The notes under the pieces: generated by a model
Database searches by the model: none
What the model saw: the letters and a program-made list of their open reading frames with translations, nothing else
Told to the model about the DNA's origin: nothing
Part shown: in pieces, positions 38,601 to 48,300 of the stretch
Numbering within the stretch: the stretch's first letter is position 1
How the letters are laid out: every line of letters begins with the position of its first letter
Program-made: the position numbers and the translations under genes
Assembly: GCA_019188245.1 (NCBI GenBank)
Contig: JAECZO010000025.1
Coordinates: forward strand, 110,001 to 174,000
Direction of reading: 5' to 3'
Source of the DNA: Novymonas esmeraldas
Lineage: Eukaryota; Euglenozoa; Kinetoplastea; Trypanosomatida; Trypanosomatidae
DNA: 64,000 nt

Positions 38601-41600
38601 GGCGACGCGAAACAACGGCTGCACGCCGCCGGTGCAGCACGCCGCGTCACCCGCGAAGAGGCACGCCTCCGGCGCCGTCGCCCGCCACGCCGCCACCGCA
38701 GCCAGCGCGGCTGCAGAGCTGTCCTTGCCATGTCGACCTTTGCCGGCCTTACGCCGCTCCTTCTCGGCCATGCGCCGCGGCTCCAGCCCGCTGCAGCGCC
38801 GCAGCGCCTCCTCCGCCGCGCGGTCGCTGTCCTCGCTCACCTTGTCCAGCGCGTCTCCGTCCGAGGCCCGCCGTGGCTCCTCGACACCGTCACCGCGGTC
38901 CACCACGCCGCCGGCACCGCCGTTGACGTGGATGCTGCTGCTACAATGTGAACCCGTGGAGGAGCGCTGCGTCAGCAAGTACATCGGCGGCAGAGTCGAC
39001 ACTGGAGCCGCCAGAGCGTCCTTGCAGTCGTTGTCGAGACACGCCAGCGCGCGCAGCGCGTAGCGCAGGCGAGTGCGCTGACGCCGCTCGGAAGCGTACG
39101 CCTTGTCCTCCCACGTCAACGCGGCGCGAGTGCTCGGCGCGGGCGGCCGCCTGCCCACCCTCTCCGCGTGCGCCGCCGTCGCCGCCATCGCGCTCATCCG
39201 CCTCGCCACCGCCTCCTCCATCAAGGTGCGCCGTCGCCCCACCGCACATGCCTTGGACGCCTCCAGCACGGAGGCGAGGTAGCGCCTCTCGACGCGGATG
39301 TGCGCCAGGCATGCTGAGATGCTGCCTGGCCGTGGAGGCAGTGTGTCACGGCCCCGCAGCACGCGCTGCACCGCCAGTGCGCGCAGCATCTCCGCCGCGC
39401 TCTCGCGCATGTGGCACGTGGACACGGACACCGCGGACTGCACCGGGCCTCGGAAGAGCTGCAGGAGGAGGCCGCCGGTGGCGGGGAGGCGCTCCGCCTC
39501 CATGGCGTCCGCGCAGACCTCTGGGGTGGAGGCGAACATGGTGAAGGAGGAGAGCAGCACGTCCCGCTGCTCCCCCGTCACCTCATCCATCTCCTGCTGC
39601 TTCACCGTCACGGTGACGACGAGGCCGCCGTTCGCGTAGTCGTCGCGGGAGAGCCGCCCATGCGCCTCGTGCAGCGCGCTCACACACCCGCTGAGCGTGG
39701 AGACGGCCACGGTGCTCAGCCGCGCCAGTCGCACACCGAGCAGCGGGGTGCCGAGCACCGTCACGGGGGTGAAGCGGGTGACGTCGCTCAGCAAGTCCCG
39801 GTAAAGGTCACACTTGACGAGAGCGACGGAGAGCTTCGTTGAGACGGCGCGGGCGGCGATGGTGCGCTCACGCAGGCAGCGGAAGTAGGCCGTGAAGAAC
39901 TCGGGGAGGACGGCGCCCCACGCCGTGAAGGACGACGGCGGTGCGCCGCTGGAGTGCAGAGAGACGAGGCTCACGCTGTAGCCACTTGCGACCATCTCCG
40001 CCATGTGACGCACGGTGCGACTCGTCGTGGGCTGCGGCGCGGGCACGACAGTGACCCGCTCCATCACACGCCAGTCGCTCTCGTCCACACACGCAACGTC
40101 GCCGGAGCCCCTGGGCCCGGCGGCGTGGGACGAGCTACCGCCGGGGGTGCCGCCACACGACTGCACCCCGGCCCTGTCGCCGCGTCGTTGGCGCTGGTGC
40201 GAGAGCGAGGCGCCGTTCATCGCGGGTGCCGCGTCCCCATCTGTGAGCAGGAGCGTAAGCGGGGGGACCCGGTGCGCAGGCGCGGTGCTCGCCCGGAGCA
40301 TCTCCGCCACTGTCGGCGGAGGTTGCCTGAGCGGCGAGTAACACGAGTCGGCGCCGCCCGCGTTGCTGACGTCGCGGAGCGGCGACGCGGCTGCCGTCAC
40401 CGGCTGCAGCGGCACCGCCGGCGAGCCGGGGGCGGCAGCCATGGCAACGTACACGCCGCGGCGGGAGCGGTGGCGCTCCTTGTCGGCGCGCAAGCGCGGT
40501 CGCGCCGTCGATGCGCCTCGCTGGGACTGCAGCAGTGGCGGGGCCGGCGCCACCCAGTGCGGTAGCGGTGCTGCCACAGCTGGTGGGGGTGGTGCTGCTG
40601 CTGCTGCTGCTGCTGCTGCAGCTTTAGCAGCCCCGTAGTTGAGGTGCAGTGACGTGAGCGTGGCGGGAGTCAACCGCGGCATGGCCACCGTCTGCCGCAG
40701 CCGCTCCGACTCGCTGCTCAAGATGGACTCCGCGAAGCTCTCGCCAAGAGAAGAGGGGAACATGTACGGCCGGACGCCGGTGGCAGCGCTGAGCACCTCC
40801 GCCGCCTCACTGGGGCTGCGACTGCAGCTTCCGCTGCGGCTGCTTGCGGTCTTGTCATCGGACACGGTGAGCACCTCCGCTGCGCGCGACAGCGTCGTGG
40901 TACCGCGCACCGCCCGTTGGAAGCCATCCAGCGCCGCCGTCAGCGCCTCTGTCTGCCGAAGAGATGACGACGTACTGGAGGCGCCGCCGGAGGAGACGTT
41001 GTTCGACTTGAAGACGTCATCGTAGTCGTCGACGTCGTCGTCGCTGCTGCTGCTGTCACTGACCACGCCGAGCTCGCTGACGTCGGCTGCACCGAGCAGA
41101 CGCAGCAGCTGCGCCTCTGTCGCCGTCTCCACATTGATGGAGCTCGCGGCGGCGGCGGCGGCGGTGCCGCCGTCATCGTGGCGATTGTCCTCCTCCTCTT
41201 CTGGCGCGGTGCTTCTCGCTGAGCTGCGCACCATGTTCAGCAGCGCCTCGCGTCGCCGCTCCACGCGCAGCGTCTCGCGTCGCGCTCGAGCCGCGAGCAT
41301 CGCCTCGCCGCACTGCAGCATCATGGACAGCATCCCGTCAAAGTAGAAACCACCCAGCTGCTCATCCTCCACCGCGCTCGCACTCTCCGCCGCTGTTGTC
41401 GTGACCCCTGCGTCATCCGTGTCGACCCTGTGCGTCTCCTCCGCCGTGGCACGCACCGCGCCGCAGCCGCTCTCAGAGCCGCGTCGCTGCGGCGCCGGCG
41501 ATGCGCCACTCCTGCTAGAGAAGGAGCCATACCAGTACCCCGTCGCCGCAGCAGCGTCGGAGACCACCACACGGCTAGGGTGCCCCGTGGCGCTGTCGGT

Positions 41601-41930
41601 CATGCATGCTCCCCACACCTCGTCGACGGTCAAGTAATCACCCTCACCGTCGTGCAGTAGGGTCGAGGCAGGGGGCGGGGAGGCGGTGGCGGAGCTGCGC
41701 GGTGCAGCAGCCAGCAACGCGCACGGCTGCGGGCTGCGCCGGTGAACATCGTCAGCACCGAGTCGACCGCACAACGTCGCTGCGGTGGGGGTGGAGGTGG
41801 AGGTGTGTCCCCCGGCAGCGTCAGCAGGCCAGCCGGAGGCACCGCTGGCGTGCACAGAGGCGGGGCTGCCCTCACCAGAATCGTAGTGCCCGGTATCTGT
41901 GTAGTCGAAGTTGTAGTCGTAAAGAGACAT
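35637..41930 (-). CDS. most diverged paralogue, two pseudo-motor domains, 2097 aa
   Basis: Start at the ATG at 41930 (MSLYDYNFDYTDTGHYDSG); the open frame runs 34 codons further but only from a GTG. Stop TAG at 35637. The N-terminus is Tyr/Asp-rich, like that of the 2889-aa paralogue. Residues up to about 610 are otherwise Ala/Ser/Thr-rich, with a poly-Ala run coded by (CTG)n near 40590-40622 on the plus strand. Domain one, about 617-985: GYSVSLVSLHS, GTPLLGVRLARL, DVLLSSFTMF, LLLQLFRGPVQSAVSVSTC, PPRPGSISACLAHI. Domain two, about 1135-1540: FTVDELCVV, GQNVSIWSVAA, HVLVSFLLRR, VLSVVDVAATALD; it lacks a clear LGG motif. From about 1620 on the C-terminus is Ala/Pro/Ser-rich and likely disordered. 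No ATPase motifs. Membership in the family rests mainly on motif order and the neighbouring genes. Confidence 0.85.
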   Translation of the reverse strand: MSLYDYNFDYTDTGHYDSGEGSPASVHASGASGWPADAAGGHTSTSTPTAATLCGRLGADDVHRRSPQPCALLAAAPRSSATASPPPASTLLHDGEGDYLTVDEVWGACMTDSATGHPSRVVVSDAAAATGYWYGSFSSRSGASPAPQRRGSESGCGAVRATAEETHRVDTDDAGVTTTAAESASAVEDEQLGGFYFDGMLSMMLQCGEAMLAARARRETLRVERRREALLNMVRSSARSTAPEEEEDNRHDDGGTAAAAAASSINVETATEAQLLRLLGAADVSELGVVSDSSSSDDDVDDYDDVFKSNNVSSGGASSTSSSLRQTEALTAALDGFQRAVRGTTTLSRAAEVLTVSDDKTASSRSGSCSRSPSEAAEVLSAATGVRPYMFPSSLGESFAESILSSESERLRQTVAMPRLTPATLTSLHLNYGAAKAAAAAAAAAAPPPPAVAAPLPHWVAPAPPLLQSQRGASTARPRLRADKERHRSRRGVYVAMAAAPGSPAVPLQPVTAAASPLRDVSNAGGADSCYSPLRQPPPTVAEMLRASTAPAHRVPPLTLLLTDGDAAPAMNGASLSHQRQRRGDRAGVQSCGGTPGGSSSHAAGPRGSGDVACVDESDWRVMERVTVVPAPQPTTSRTVRHMAEMVASGYSVSLVSLHSSGAPPSSFTAWGAVLPEFFTAYFRCLRERTIAARAVSTKLSVALVKCDLYRDLLSDVTRFTPVTVLGTPLLGVRLARLSTVAVSTLSGCVSALHEAHGRLSRDDYANGGLVVTVTVKQQEMDEVTGEQRDVLLSSFTMFASTPEVCADAMEAERLPATGGLLLQLFRGPVQSAVSVSTCHMRESAAEMLRALAVQRVLRGRDTLPPRPGSISACLAHIRVERRYLASVLEASKACAVGRRRTLMEEAVARRMSAMAATAAHAERVGRRPPAPSTRAALTWEDKAYASERRQRTRLRYALRALACLDNDCKDALAAPVSTLPPMYLLTQRSSTGSHCSSSIHVNGGAGGVVDRGDGVEEPRRASDGDALDKVSEDSDRAAEEALRRCSGLEPRRMAEKERRKAGKGRHGKDSSAAALAAVAAWRATAPEACLFAGDAACCTGGVQPLFRVADPWLASAFNPVSHGNAAAAAAVAESRAVETVVYLEEHNHGGAGATTAAAATPCCIVNGRALGCASAAPPADVARFTVDELCVVRGGGGATSTAVRSAFSDFVEGQNVSIWSVAAAGGGGCVVTRMMRSPLWAAMRDMVERALPNSAAAAAAPTGPTAAAHGGTSALYMSVTQPLSIYGVKDHLCRTSGAALSFGGGPPSTGVDSARLSHGAAPGAGTDGVMDFRAAWTPAGPVVAGARYVPITSVAQFRRATRDLPAHVQRVACEQGTERHGGTHVLVSFLLRRVTPPPTPPRSAAGRATATSLSSDDSVFASSSHGDATAPLDTVYFTAATVLLSTTPLFWSSLHRHDYVPPQHPLNVLRPTYRHRVLSVVDVAATALDCAATLLAAQQSVTQHARFTAWRVPWCMQSYATYLARHRDALKWCIDNLVASSGAEASTDYGDQAMASPLSASNGAAAAQRFYVDLTGRDLPPWVRQVLAGRRVSLGRVATAWRQVGLMHSIAADLVLGGDTPQSPWSPSGGGGGACVHPSALMDGTVLYDVTAPPRLRTHALLDVLLSANAAAGAVEKEDSGPAVPIAASGDKDKTASPRGSSGNGVRATTPASSCSMPSPALLRTAGHVMTLQRLNRERAAAAAAATTAAVAAAPAAAAAAPAAAAPSAAPSAAAAPSAVGAASGARCPPTQFLHSLSTDLDGNGGVRVSGAGETAPAADTDVVVTAAPPTQGRVPVRPLVCVSGHGCPVTSTPTTFSSASPTLLPGGDASRRGGGRRFSRPASAEPLSSNVALHHTGAWSSTLLPSPTVTSAHVGGAAQRGSPPLVEETPLSRNRPPPPPQQSAPPPPLPQVPAPLPQAPPRSHLATLAMPAPRILPQHPRLPGDSSLSSTQLPGICSPARVPSSPVQPPPATRESSLGPPSSSLHRTQTTSPRVSADALHRLTTSSPHRAVRTPPLCKPASQHRRYSAPHDSNEVGTLPPPHVGQPRTVQGSVP
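36595..36715 (-). repeat. imperfect GCA/GCC triplet repeat coding poly-Ala/Pro
   Basis: About 120 bases of interrupted CAG/GGAG/CGG triplets on the plus strand encode alternating Ala, Pro, Ser and Thr in the C-terminal tail of the 2097-aa protein. It stays in frame. Such tracts are prone to length change. Confidence 0.8.
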
Positions 41931-44900
41931 GGCGAGCCTCCAGCACAGAGCCTCCTCGATGTGTCCGTGCGTGTGTGGGTGTGTGGGATGGGGAGGAGTG
42001 TGCACGGAGGCGTGCTCGATGCAGGAGCGCACCCTTTCCCCCCCTCAGAGGTAGTCGGAGCAGCGAGACAGAAACAGAGACAGAGAGAGAGACACACACA
42101 CACGTACATACACGCACCCAAAACTAGAGAGAGAAAGAAAGGAGAGAAGAAAAAAAAAAAAAAGAGACAAGTAAACCAATAATAATAGTAAAATAAAAAG
42201 AAAGGAAGGAAGCGGAAGAAGCGCGAACGCGCGATGGGAACGTGCGAACGATTGTGCGACTCGGAAGAAGAAACCAACAGGAGAAGAGGCGGCGGCGATG
42301 GCAAGGAGAAGTAAAAGTAAAAAAAAAAAAGAAACGGGGCTTGACACGGAGGGGGGGGGAGGAGGGTAAGGAGGTGTACAAGAGAGAGAAGTGTGAGAGA
42401 GATGATGACGATGACAAGAGCCACGTACCCCCCCCCCTTTTTTTTTTTGGTGGTGATAGTCTACTCGATGTGCGTGTGTGTTTGTGTGTGTCTGTGTCTG
42501 CGTGTGGAGGGAGGAGGGGAGTTGAGATGAGGAGGAAGTGCGGTCTCAGGAACCAACAAACAACGAGCGAGACACGCACAAGATGCCAGGGAACACTATT
42601 TGGAAAAGTAAGACACAGAGCGAGAGAGAGAGACACACACACACACAAACGCAAAACACAACTATCAAAACACACAAAGGTACCAGTAACAGAAACAACA
42701 GCAACGGGTACCAAAAAAAAAAAAAAAAACCCAAAAAGCAGATCAGCGTGGAGATGACAAAGAGGAGGAAGAGGCGGCGTTTTTTTTTTTTTCTTTTCTT
42801 CTTTTCACACGATACCGAAACAGATGCGAAGTTCGAGGAAGCGACAACAACAACAACAACAACAACAAGAAAAGAAAAGAAAAAGAAAAAAAAAACTCAG
42901 CAATGTCTAACGCACACTTCCTTAGCGCACACTCACAGAGAGAGAGATGTGCGTGCACGGCAAGGTGTACGCACTGACGAGAGCGAGATTCAGGTAACCA
43001 CGTCAACAACACTGGAGCCACAAGAGATAACAAAAAGACGGGAGAGAACGACAACGACACCAACAACACCACGAAGAGATGTCGAGAAACGCAAAAGAAA
43101 AAAAAAAAAACACTGAAGGAGAAGAAGACAGTGAGGGAGCAGAGGTACACACACAAGTCACAGTCGCGGTGCACAGCAGCTGGCCAGTGTCCGTCAGAGA
43201 CAAAAAAATGCAAAAAAAAAAAACCACACAAATGCACACACACACCGCCAAAACAAAAACAGCAAACAAATGAGGAGCCCTCGACGACACACTCACAGAG
43301 AAAGACGGGAGAGCGAGAGGGGGGGGGAGAGGGCCAGTCACTTGACGCAGAGCCGCTGAGACACTGGTTTCAACGCAAGCGCCTGTTGAAGGCAACTACA
43401 GAATCAACAGAACAGGGCTGGAGAAAAAAAAAGAGAGAGAGAGCGAAAAAAAAAAAAAAGAAAGAAATGGTGGGTCCGTATCGTGGTGGAGTGCTCGCCT
43501 TTACACAAGTAGCAAGAGTTTAAAACGGCTCCACCTTCTCAGGAGGGGGGAGGGAGGAGGAGGCAGCAGAGCACCCACTCTGATCGACGCACGTGAGCAG
43601 AGAGAGAGAGAGAGGAAGTGGAAGTGGAAGAGGAAGAGTGGGGGCGAATGCAGCACAGCAGCGGTAGAAGGCTGAAGGACAAAGGAAGGGGGGAAGGAGC
43701 CACCGTCAGTCGATCTAGCCAGCCACTGAATGTGTTTGTGTGTTTGTGTTTGTGTGTCTGTGGCAACACACACCTAACCACAGTCCACTGCGGACTGGTG
43801 GAAGACAAGAGGAAGAGAGAGAGAGAGACACCAACGCCAACACGGCAGAAGAAAAAAAAAGGAAAGAAAGAAGGACACAAACCCGCCGCCAACGGTGGCC
43901 GCGACAAAAACAAGACAAAGAGTTCGAAAACAAAAACAGCTCACAAGAAACAAAAAAAAGGAGCCTTCCAGGATCGAAATGAAAAAAAAAAAAAAGAGCG
44001 TCACGTACAGTCGCTTATACACAACAACAGAGTTACACATGCACACACACACACATACACACACACGCGCAGAAACGTCTACGAGTCAACGGTACAAATG
44101 AGAGCTCGCGCAGGAGAGGAGAGGAAAGAGGAACAACAAAAAAAACAAAGAAGAAGAAGGAGGTGGTGGCTGAGGGAGGGAGGTGGCTGAGGGGGGATGC
44201 GAGCGCAGTATGATGCGACCTACCCACACGCACGCACGCGCGCAGAGAGAGAGCGAGGCTCTGCTCGCCGTTTACTCGCCTCGCTGTCTCTTGCCCGCTC
44301 CAGCACGCGTCAGAGCAGAGTGCGAAAGGAGATGAACGACAGAGATGGCGAAGTGACAGCGGCGCACCAAGTCGAGACAGAGATAGAGGTAGAGAGAGAT
44401 TGAAGGAGACACAAGCTGATATGTCCTGGAAGATGGTGCTGTCGGGGTGCACAAACATGCCCCCTTTGGTGTGTGTGTGTGTGTGTGTGTAAATGTGTGA
44501 GAAGGTGGGCGTAAACATGGAAGCACGCAGCACAGATGGGAAAAGAAAGTGGAGGAAGGTGGGGACGAGATGACGGTAGCGATGTTCGGTCGAGCTCAGA
44601 GGAAGAAGAAGAGGAGAGGGGCCACGCCGTTGGCGTGTCGGCACACAGCAACGGAAAGCTGAGGAGGTGAAGGACCGCCCTCGCCGTCGTCGCTCGCGCA
44701 CGCACCCCCTCCCCTTCCCCACGACGTCGCACCGTGACATCTACGGTAATTCGCCTTTTGTGGCATTCTTTTTGTTTGTTTGTTTGTTTGTTTTTTGTTG
44801 AGTGGTAGAGACTGAGAAAGAGAGGGACAGACGTGAGCGTGTGTGTGTATGTGTGTGTGTGTTGAGGTATGTGTGGGTCAGACACCCACATCACCACAGC

Positions 44901-45393
44901 AGGATCAAAAGGGGGCGTCGCAGCTCGGAGGCGTGTCTTTCACGGCCGTCTACGAGAAGCAGGGAATGACACAGCTGCAGCAACGACGCAAGAAACGAGA
45001 GAGATAGAGTGTATGGCGCACGGCGCAGCCACAACTCTCTCTCTCACACGCACATACAAATACACACACACACACACGCTGATACACACATGGGCACACA
45101 CACCCCTCTCCGGAGTTGTATACACATCCACAAGAGGGGGGGTGGTGGGAGGGGAAGAGAAAGAGAGCACAGTACGTGATAAACAAAGGAGATTTGGGGT
45201 AGGGAGCGGGCGAGGGGTTCCTCGGTGGCAGAACATTGAGGTGGGGGGGGGGGGAAGGCGGTGCGTCAAGGAGCCGTCGAGACGGAGCGGCACGGTGAGA
45301 CGCCAATACACACGCACACACACACTTGGGCGCAGAGGAGGAGAGGGGGGGGGTGGCAAGAGAGTGCGGAGGAGCGCGCGTTGCAGCGTGTCC
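41931..45393. other. 3.5-kb intergenic region, low-complexity, no gene seen
   Basis: Contains A-tracts (42150-42163, 42319-42330, 42713-42729, 43099-43110, 43446-43459, 43981-43994), T-tracts on the plus strand (42439-42449, 42780-42792), (CAA)n at 42847-42867, (GT)n at 44472-44491, a (GTTT)5 run at about 44770-44790 and a G-run at 45242-45254. No credible gene. The minus-strand transcript would be U/C-rich 3' UTR of the 2889-aa gene. Confidence 0.65.
42044..42095 (-). promoter_or_regulatory. candidate spliced-leader acceptor for the 2097-aa gene
   Basis: Minus strand: a CTCTCTGTCTCTGTTTCTGTC-like tract (42095-42070) runs through CTCCGACTACCTC to an AG at 42045-42044. The leader would be about 115 bases. 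Predicted only. Confidence 0.4.
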
Positions 45394-48300
45394 TTACGTA
45401 CGCAGGTTTGGCGCTGCGCCGAGGGGCACAAAGGCACGCGCCTCGGTAGAGAGAGGATTGCGCCGCAGCGCCTCCGCCTCGGCAAGGAGGTGCTCCGCTA
45501 CCTTGACGCGACTGAGAATGTAGTCCTTCTCCTCGTCGTTGGACGATGTTGTCATGCGCTCGCGCAGGGTCACCACACCACGCTGCAGCTCACGAATGTG
45601 GCGCGCAACGCTGTTCACGGACGGGGGGCGATTGCGGACCTGCGTGATGCCGTGCAGCGCGCGGAGAAGCTTGCCAGGGTCCTCCTCCTCGTCGCTGATG
45701 CCGAAGAGCGCCACGGAGAAGCACGGGCCGCGGAGGATGTTTCGAAACAGCTCGAGCGGCTCACTCGCGTTGCCCTCCAGCACGCGCTCGTAGTGGTGGA
45801 CGGCGTCGAAGACGGCGGTGCACAAGAGCGACGAGACCAGCACGTCCTCCACCGGCTTCGTCACACGCTGCGTCAGGGTGAGGGAGACAACCATGATGCC
45901 CGGGTCGGCCGACTGCAGCGCCGGGTCGGCGTTGTCGATTGCAACAGCGAGGAAGTGGTCGAAGTCCTGCGGGGTGGACACTTGGTGCGATGTTACGCCG
46001 ACGAGGCGCGGCCCGTGAAGGGGGGTGTGCTCCATCTCGAAGCGGTGGTACGTCGCGTCCACGTCGACGGGTAGCAGGTCGGCGGTCACCTCGTCCTTGA
46101 TGAGCGCGATGGACACATGCAGCTCACCCGACACCGTCGGTGGCTTGAAGCTGTTGGACGACGTCGAGCCTTCGCGCATCCCGGCCTCGCGGCCCAGAAC
46201 GGCGTCGAGGACGCTGTTGGCGATGCGGCGCAGCATGAGCGGCGTGAAGGCGCTGTAGCTGCTATCGGCAGCCAGCAGGCCCGTGTGGTAGCCGGCGAGG
46301 AACTTGGACACGAGCTGGTCCATCAGCTTCGACGACAGCGAGCGGTGCGCCTCGTCGCACACGATCACCTCGTCGCTGTCGTACCGCATTCCGCCTTGGC
46401 TGGTGCACAGAATGGAGTTGCCCTGCACCGCCACCGAGCCGGCGCCCATCAACACTTGCTCGTAGCACACCAGTGCCGGGATGCGGTCGCCCTCGCTCTC
46501 TGGGTTCACGGCCGTGATGCTGGGCAGCGCACGCTGCGCCGCGGGGCGGCTCGGGGCCGGCGCCGTGGCAGCCGCGCCGCCGTTTGGCGCGGTGGGGCCG
46601 TCCTCTGTGTTGGAGGGGCCAGGGTACCGCGATGCACCGGCGCCGGAGGACGACCTCACCGCAGCAGCCCCAGCAGCACCAGCACCAGCACCCCCGCCAG
46701 CTCTCGTGCCAGCACCACCGACAGCAGCACCGACAGCAGCACCAGCAGCGCCATCAGACGTCGGCGGCGCCGACTGCCGCTCCTGTCCCTCGTGCAAGTA
46801 GGCCTTCGGCTGGTGATGGTCAAAGTCGTGGAGAAGCGCGTCGGCATCCCTCACCATCTCGGCCAGCCGCTCAATCATCTCCTTCGTCGCCGCCCGCTCC
46901 GCCGAGTCGCGCGACTGCTCGTACTTGGCGATCAAGTTCGGCGTCAGGTCATTGCGGATGCCCGCCACGAACTTCGCGACACTGCCGGGGTGCGTCGCGC
47001 GGTTGCTCATCTCACCAAGGCGCCGCTGCACCTGCAGCATCTGGTTCGCACGCGACTCCTCGCTGCCGATGCCGAGCAGGGCGATGGTGTAGCTGGGGCC
47101 GCCGAGGGCGTAGTGGAAGAGCGCGCGCGGCACGAGAGGGCTGCGGTCCAGCACGGACGTGTAGAGCCCCACGTGTTCGCCGGCGAAGGCAGCGACCAGC
47201 GAGCAGACAAGAACGTCCCCCTCCTCCTCCAGCTGCAGCTTGAAGAGCAGCGAGCAAAAAACGAAGCCGTAGCCGCGCCCGTTGTCGTCCGCGGCGCCGC
47301 GGCGCAGGGCGGTGTCCATCGTGGCGTTGAAGTCGGCCGAGCTCATGATGTTCGCGTAGGTGACGCCGTGGACGCAGGAGCCGAAGAGGGGTGAGATGGC
47401 GATGACCAGCTTCTGCGGCTCGGATCCGTCCTTCAGCAGGTCCACGACCGACTCCCCTCTCACCTTCACGATGGAGGCGCTGAGGCGGCCGCTGCGGTGG
47501 GTGCCCTCGCGGTTCATATCTGCGAAGATCGTATGCACGACAGACTTGAGCACCATCGCCGAGAAGCCGGTGGGGCGACTGTCGGCGCCGAGGATGGCCG
47601 CGTTGCACCCGAGCAGCACCGTGTCGCACAGCTCCGTCAGCAGGTCCGCCTGGATCGGCTCCTTCTGCATCGGCGACACCTCGCGCACCTGGTCCACGTC
47701 GTACTCCTCAAAGTCATCCTCCGTCGTGGCGATCACCATGGTGTTGTCGTACGTCACGTTCGACGTCTCGCGGCAGCGCGGGTCGACGACGACGAGGGTG
47801 CGCACCTTGGTGGAGGCCGGGATCGGCGCCTTCTCGCCGTCGTACGCCGTCGAGCTCTGCCGCGCCGACACGGACACGTCGTGCGCGAAGGACGAGTCGA
47901 CGGAGCCGACGCTCTGGACGGTGGGAATGTCGCCGGTGTCCATGGCGGGGATGCTGGGCCACTGCGGGCCGTTGGAGCCGATCCGCGTCGGGGCGGCCTG
48001 CAGGCCCCGCCGGCTCGAGCCGACGCCGCGACCCGCCACGCTTGGAGGCACGAAGAGCGGCCGCTGCGTCGGCCCGGCACCGGCCGCCGCGCCGCCCGCC
48101 CCGTCCAACGACGCGTGATGACCACGCCCGCTCGTCTCGCCCTCGCTGGGGGCGCTGCGACGTCCTGGCGCGGGCCTGGACGCCGCGGTGCTCGCTGGGC
48201 GCGTTGGCATATCCCGCTGCGACTCCCCCCGGTCGCCACTCTTCTGCGCCGCCGCGCCAGCGGCGTCGCTGCGGCTCCCCACAGACGCAGAGGTGCTCTC

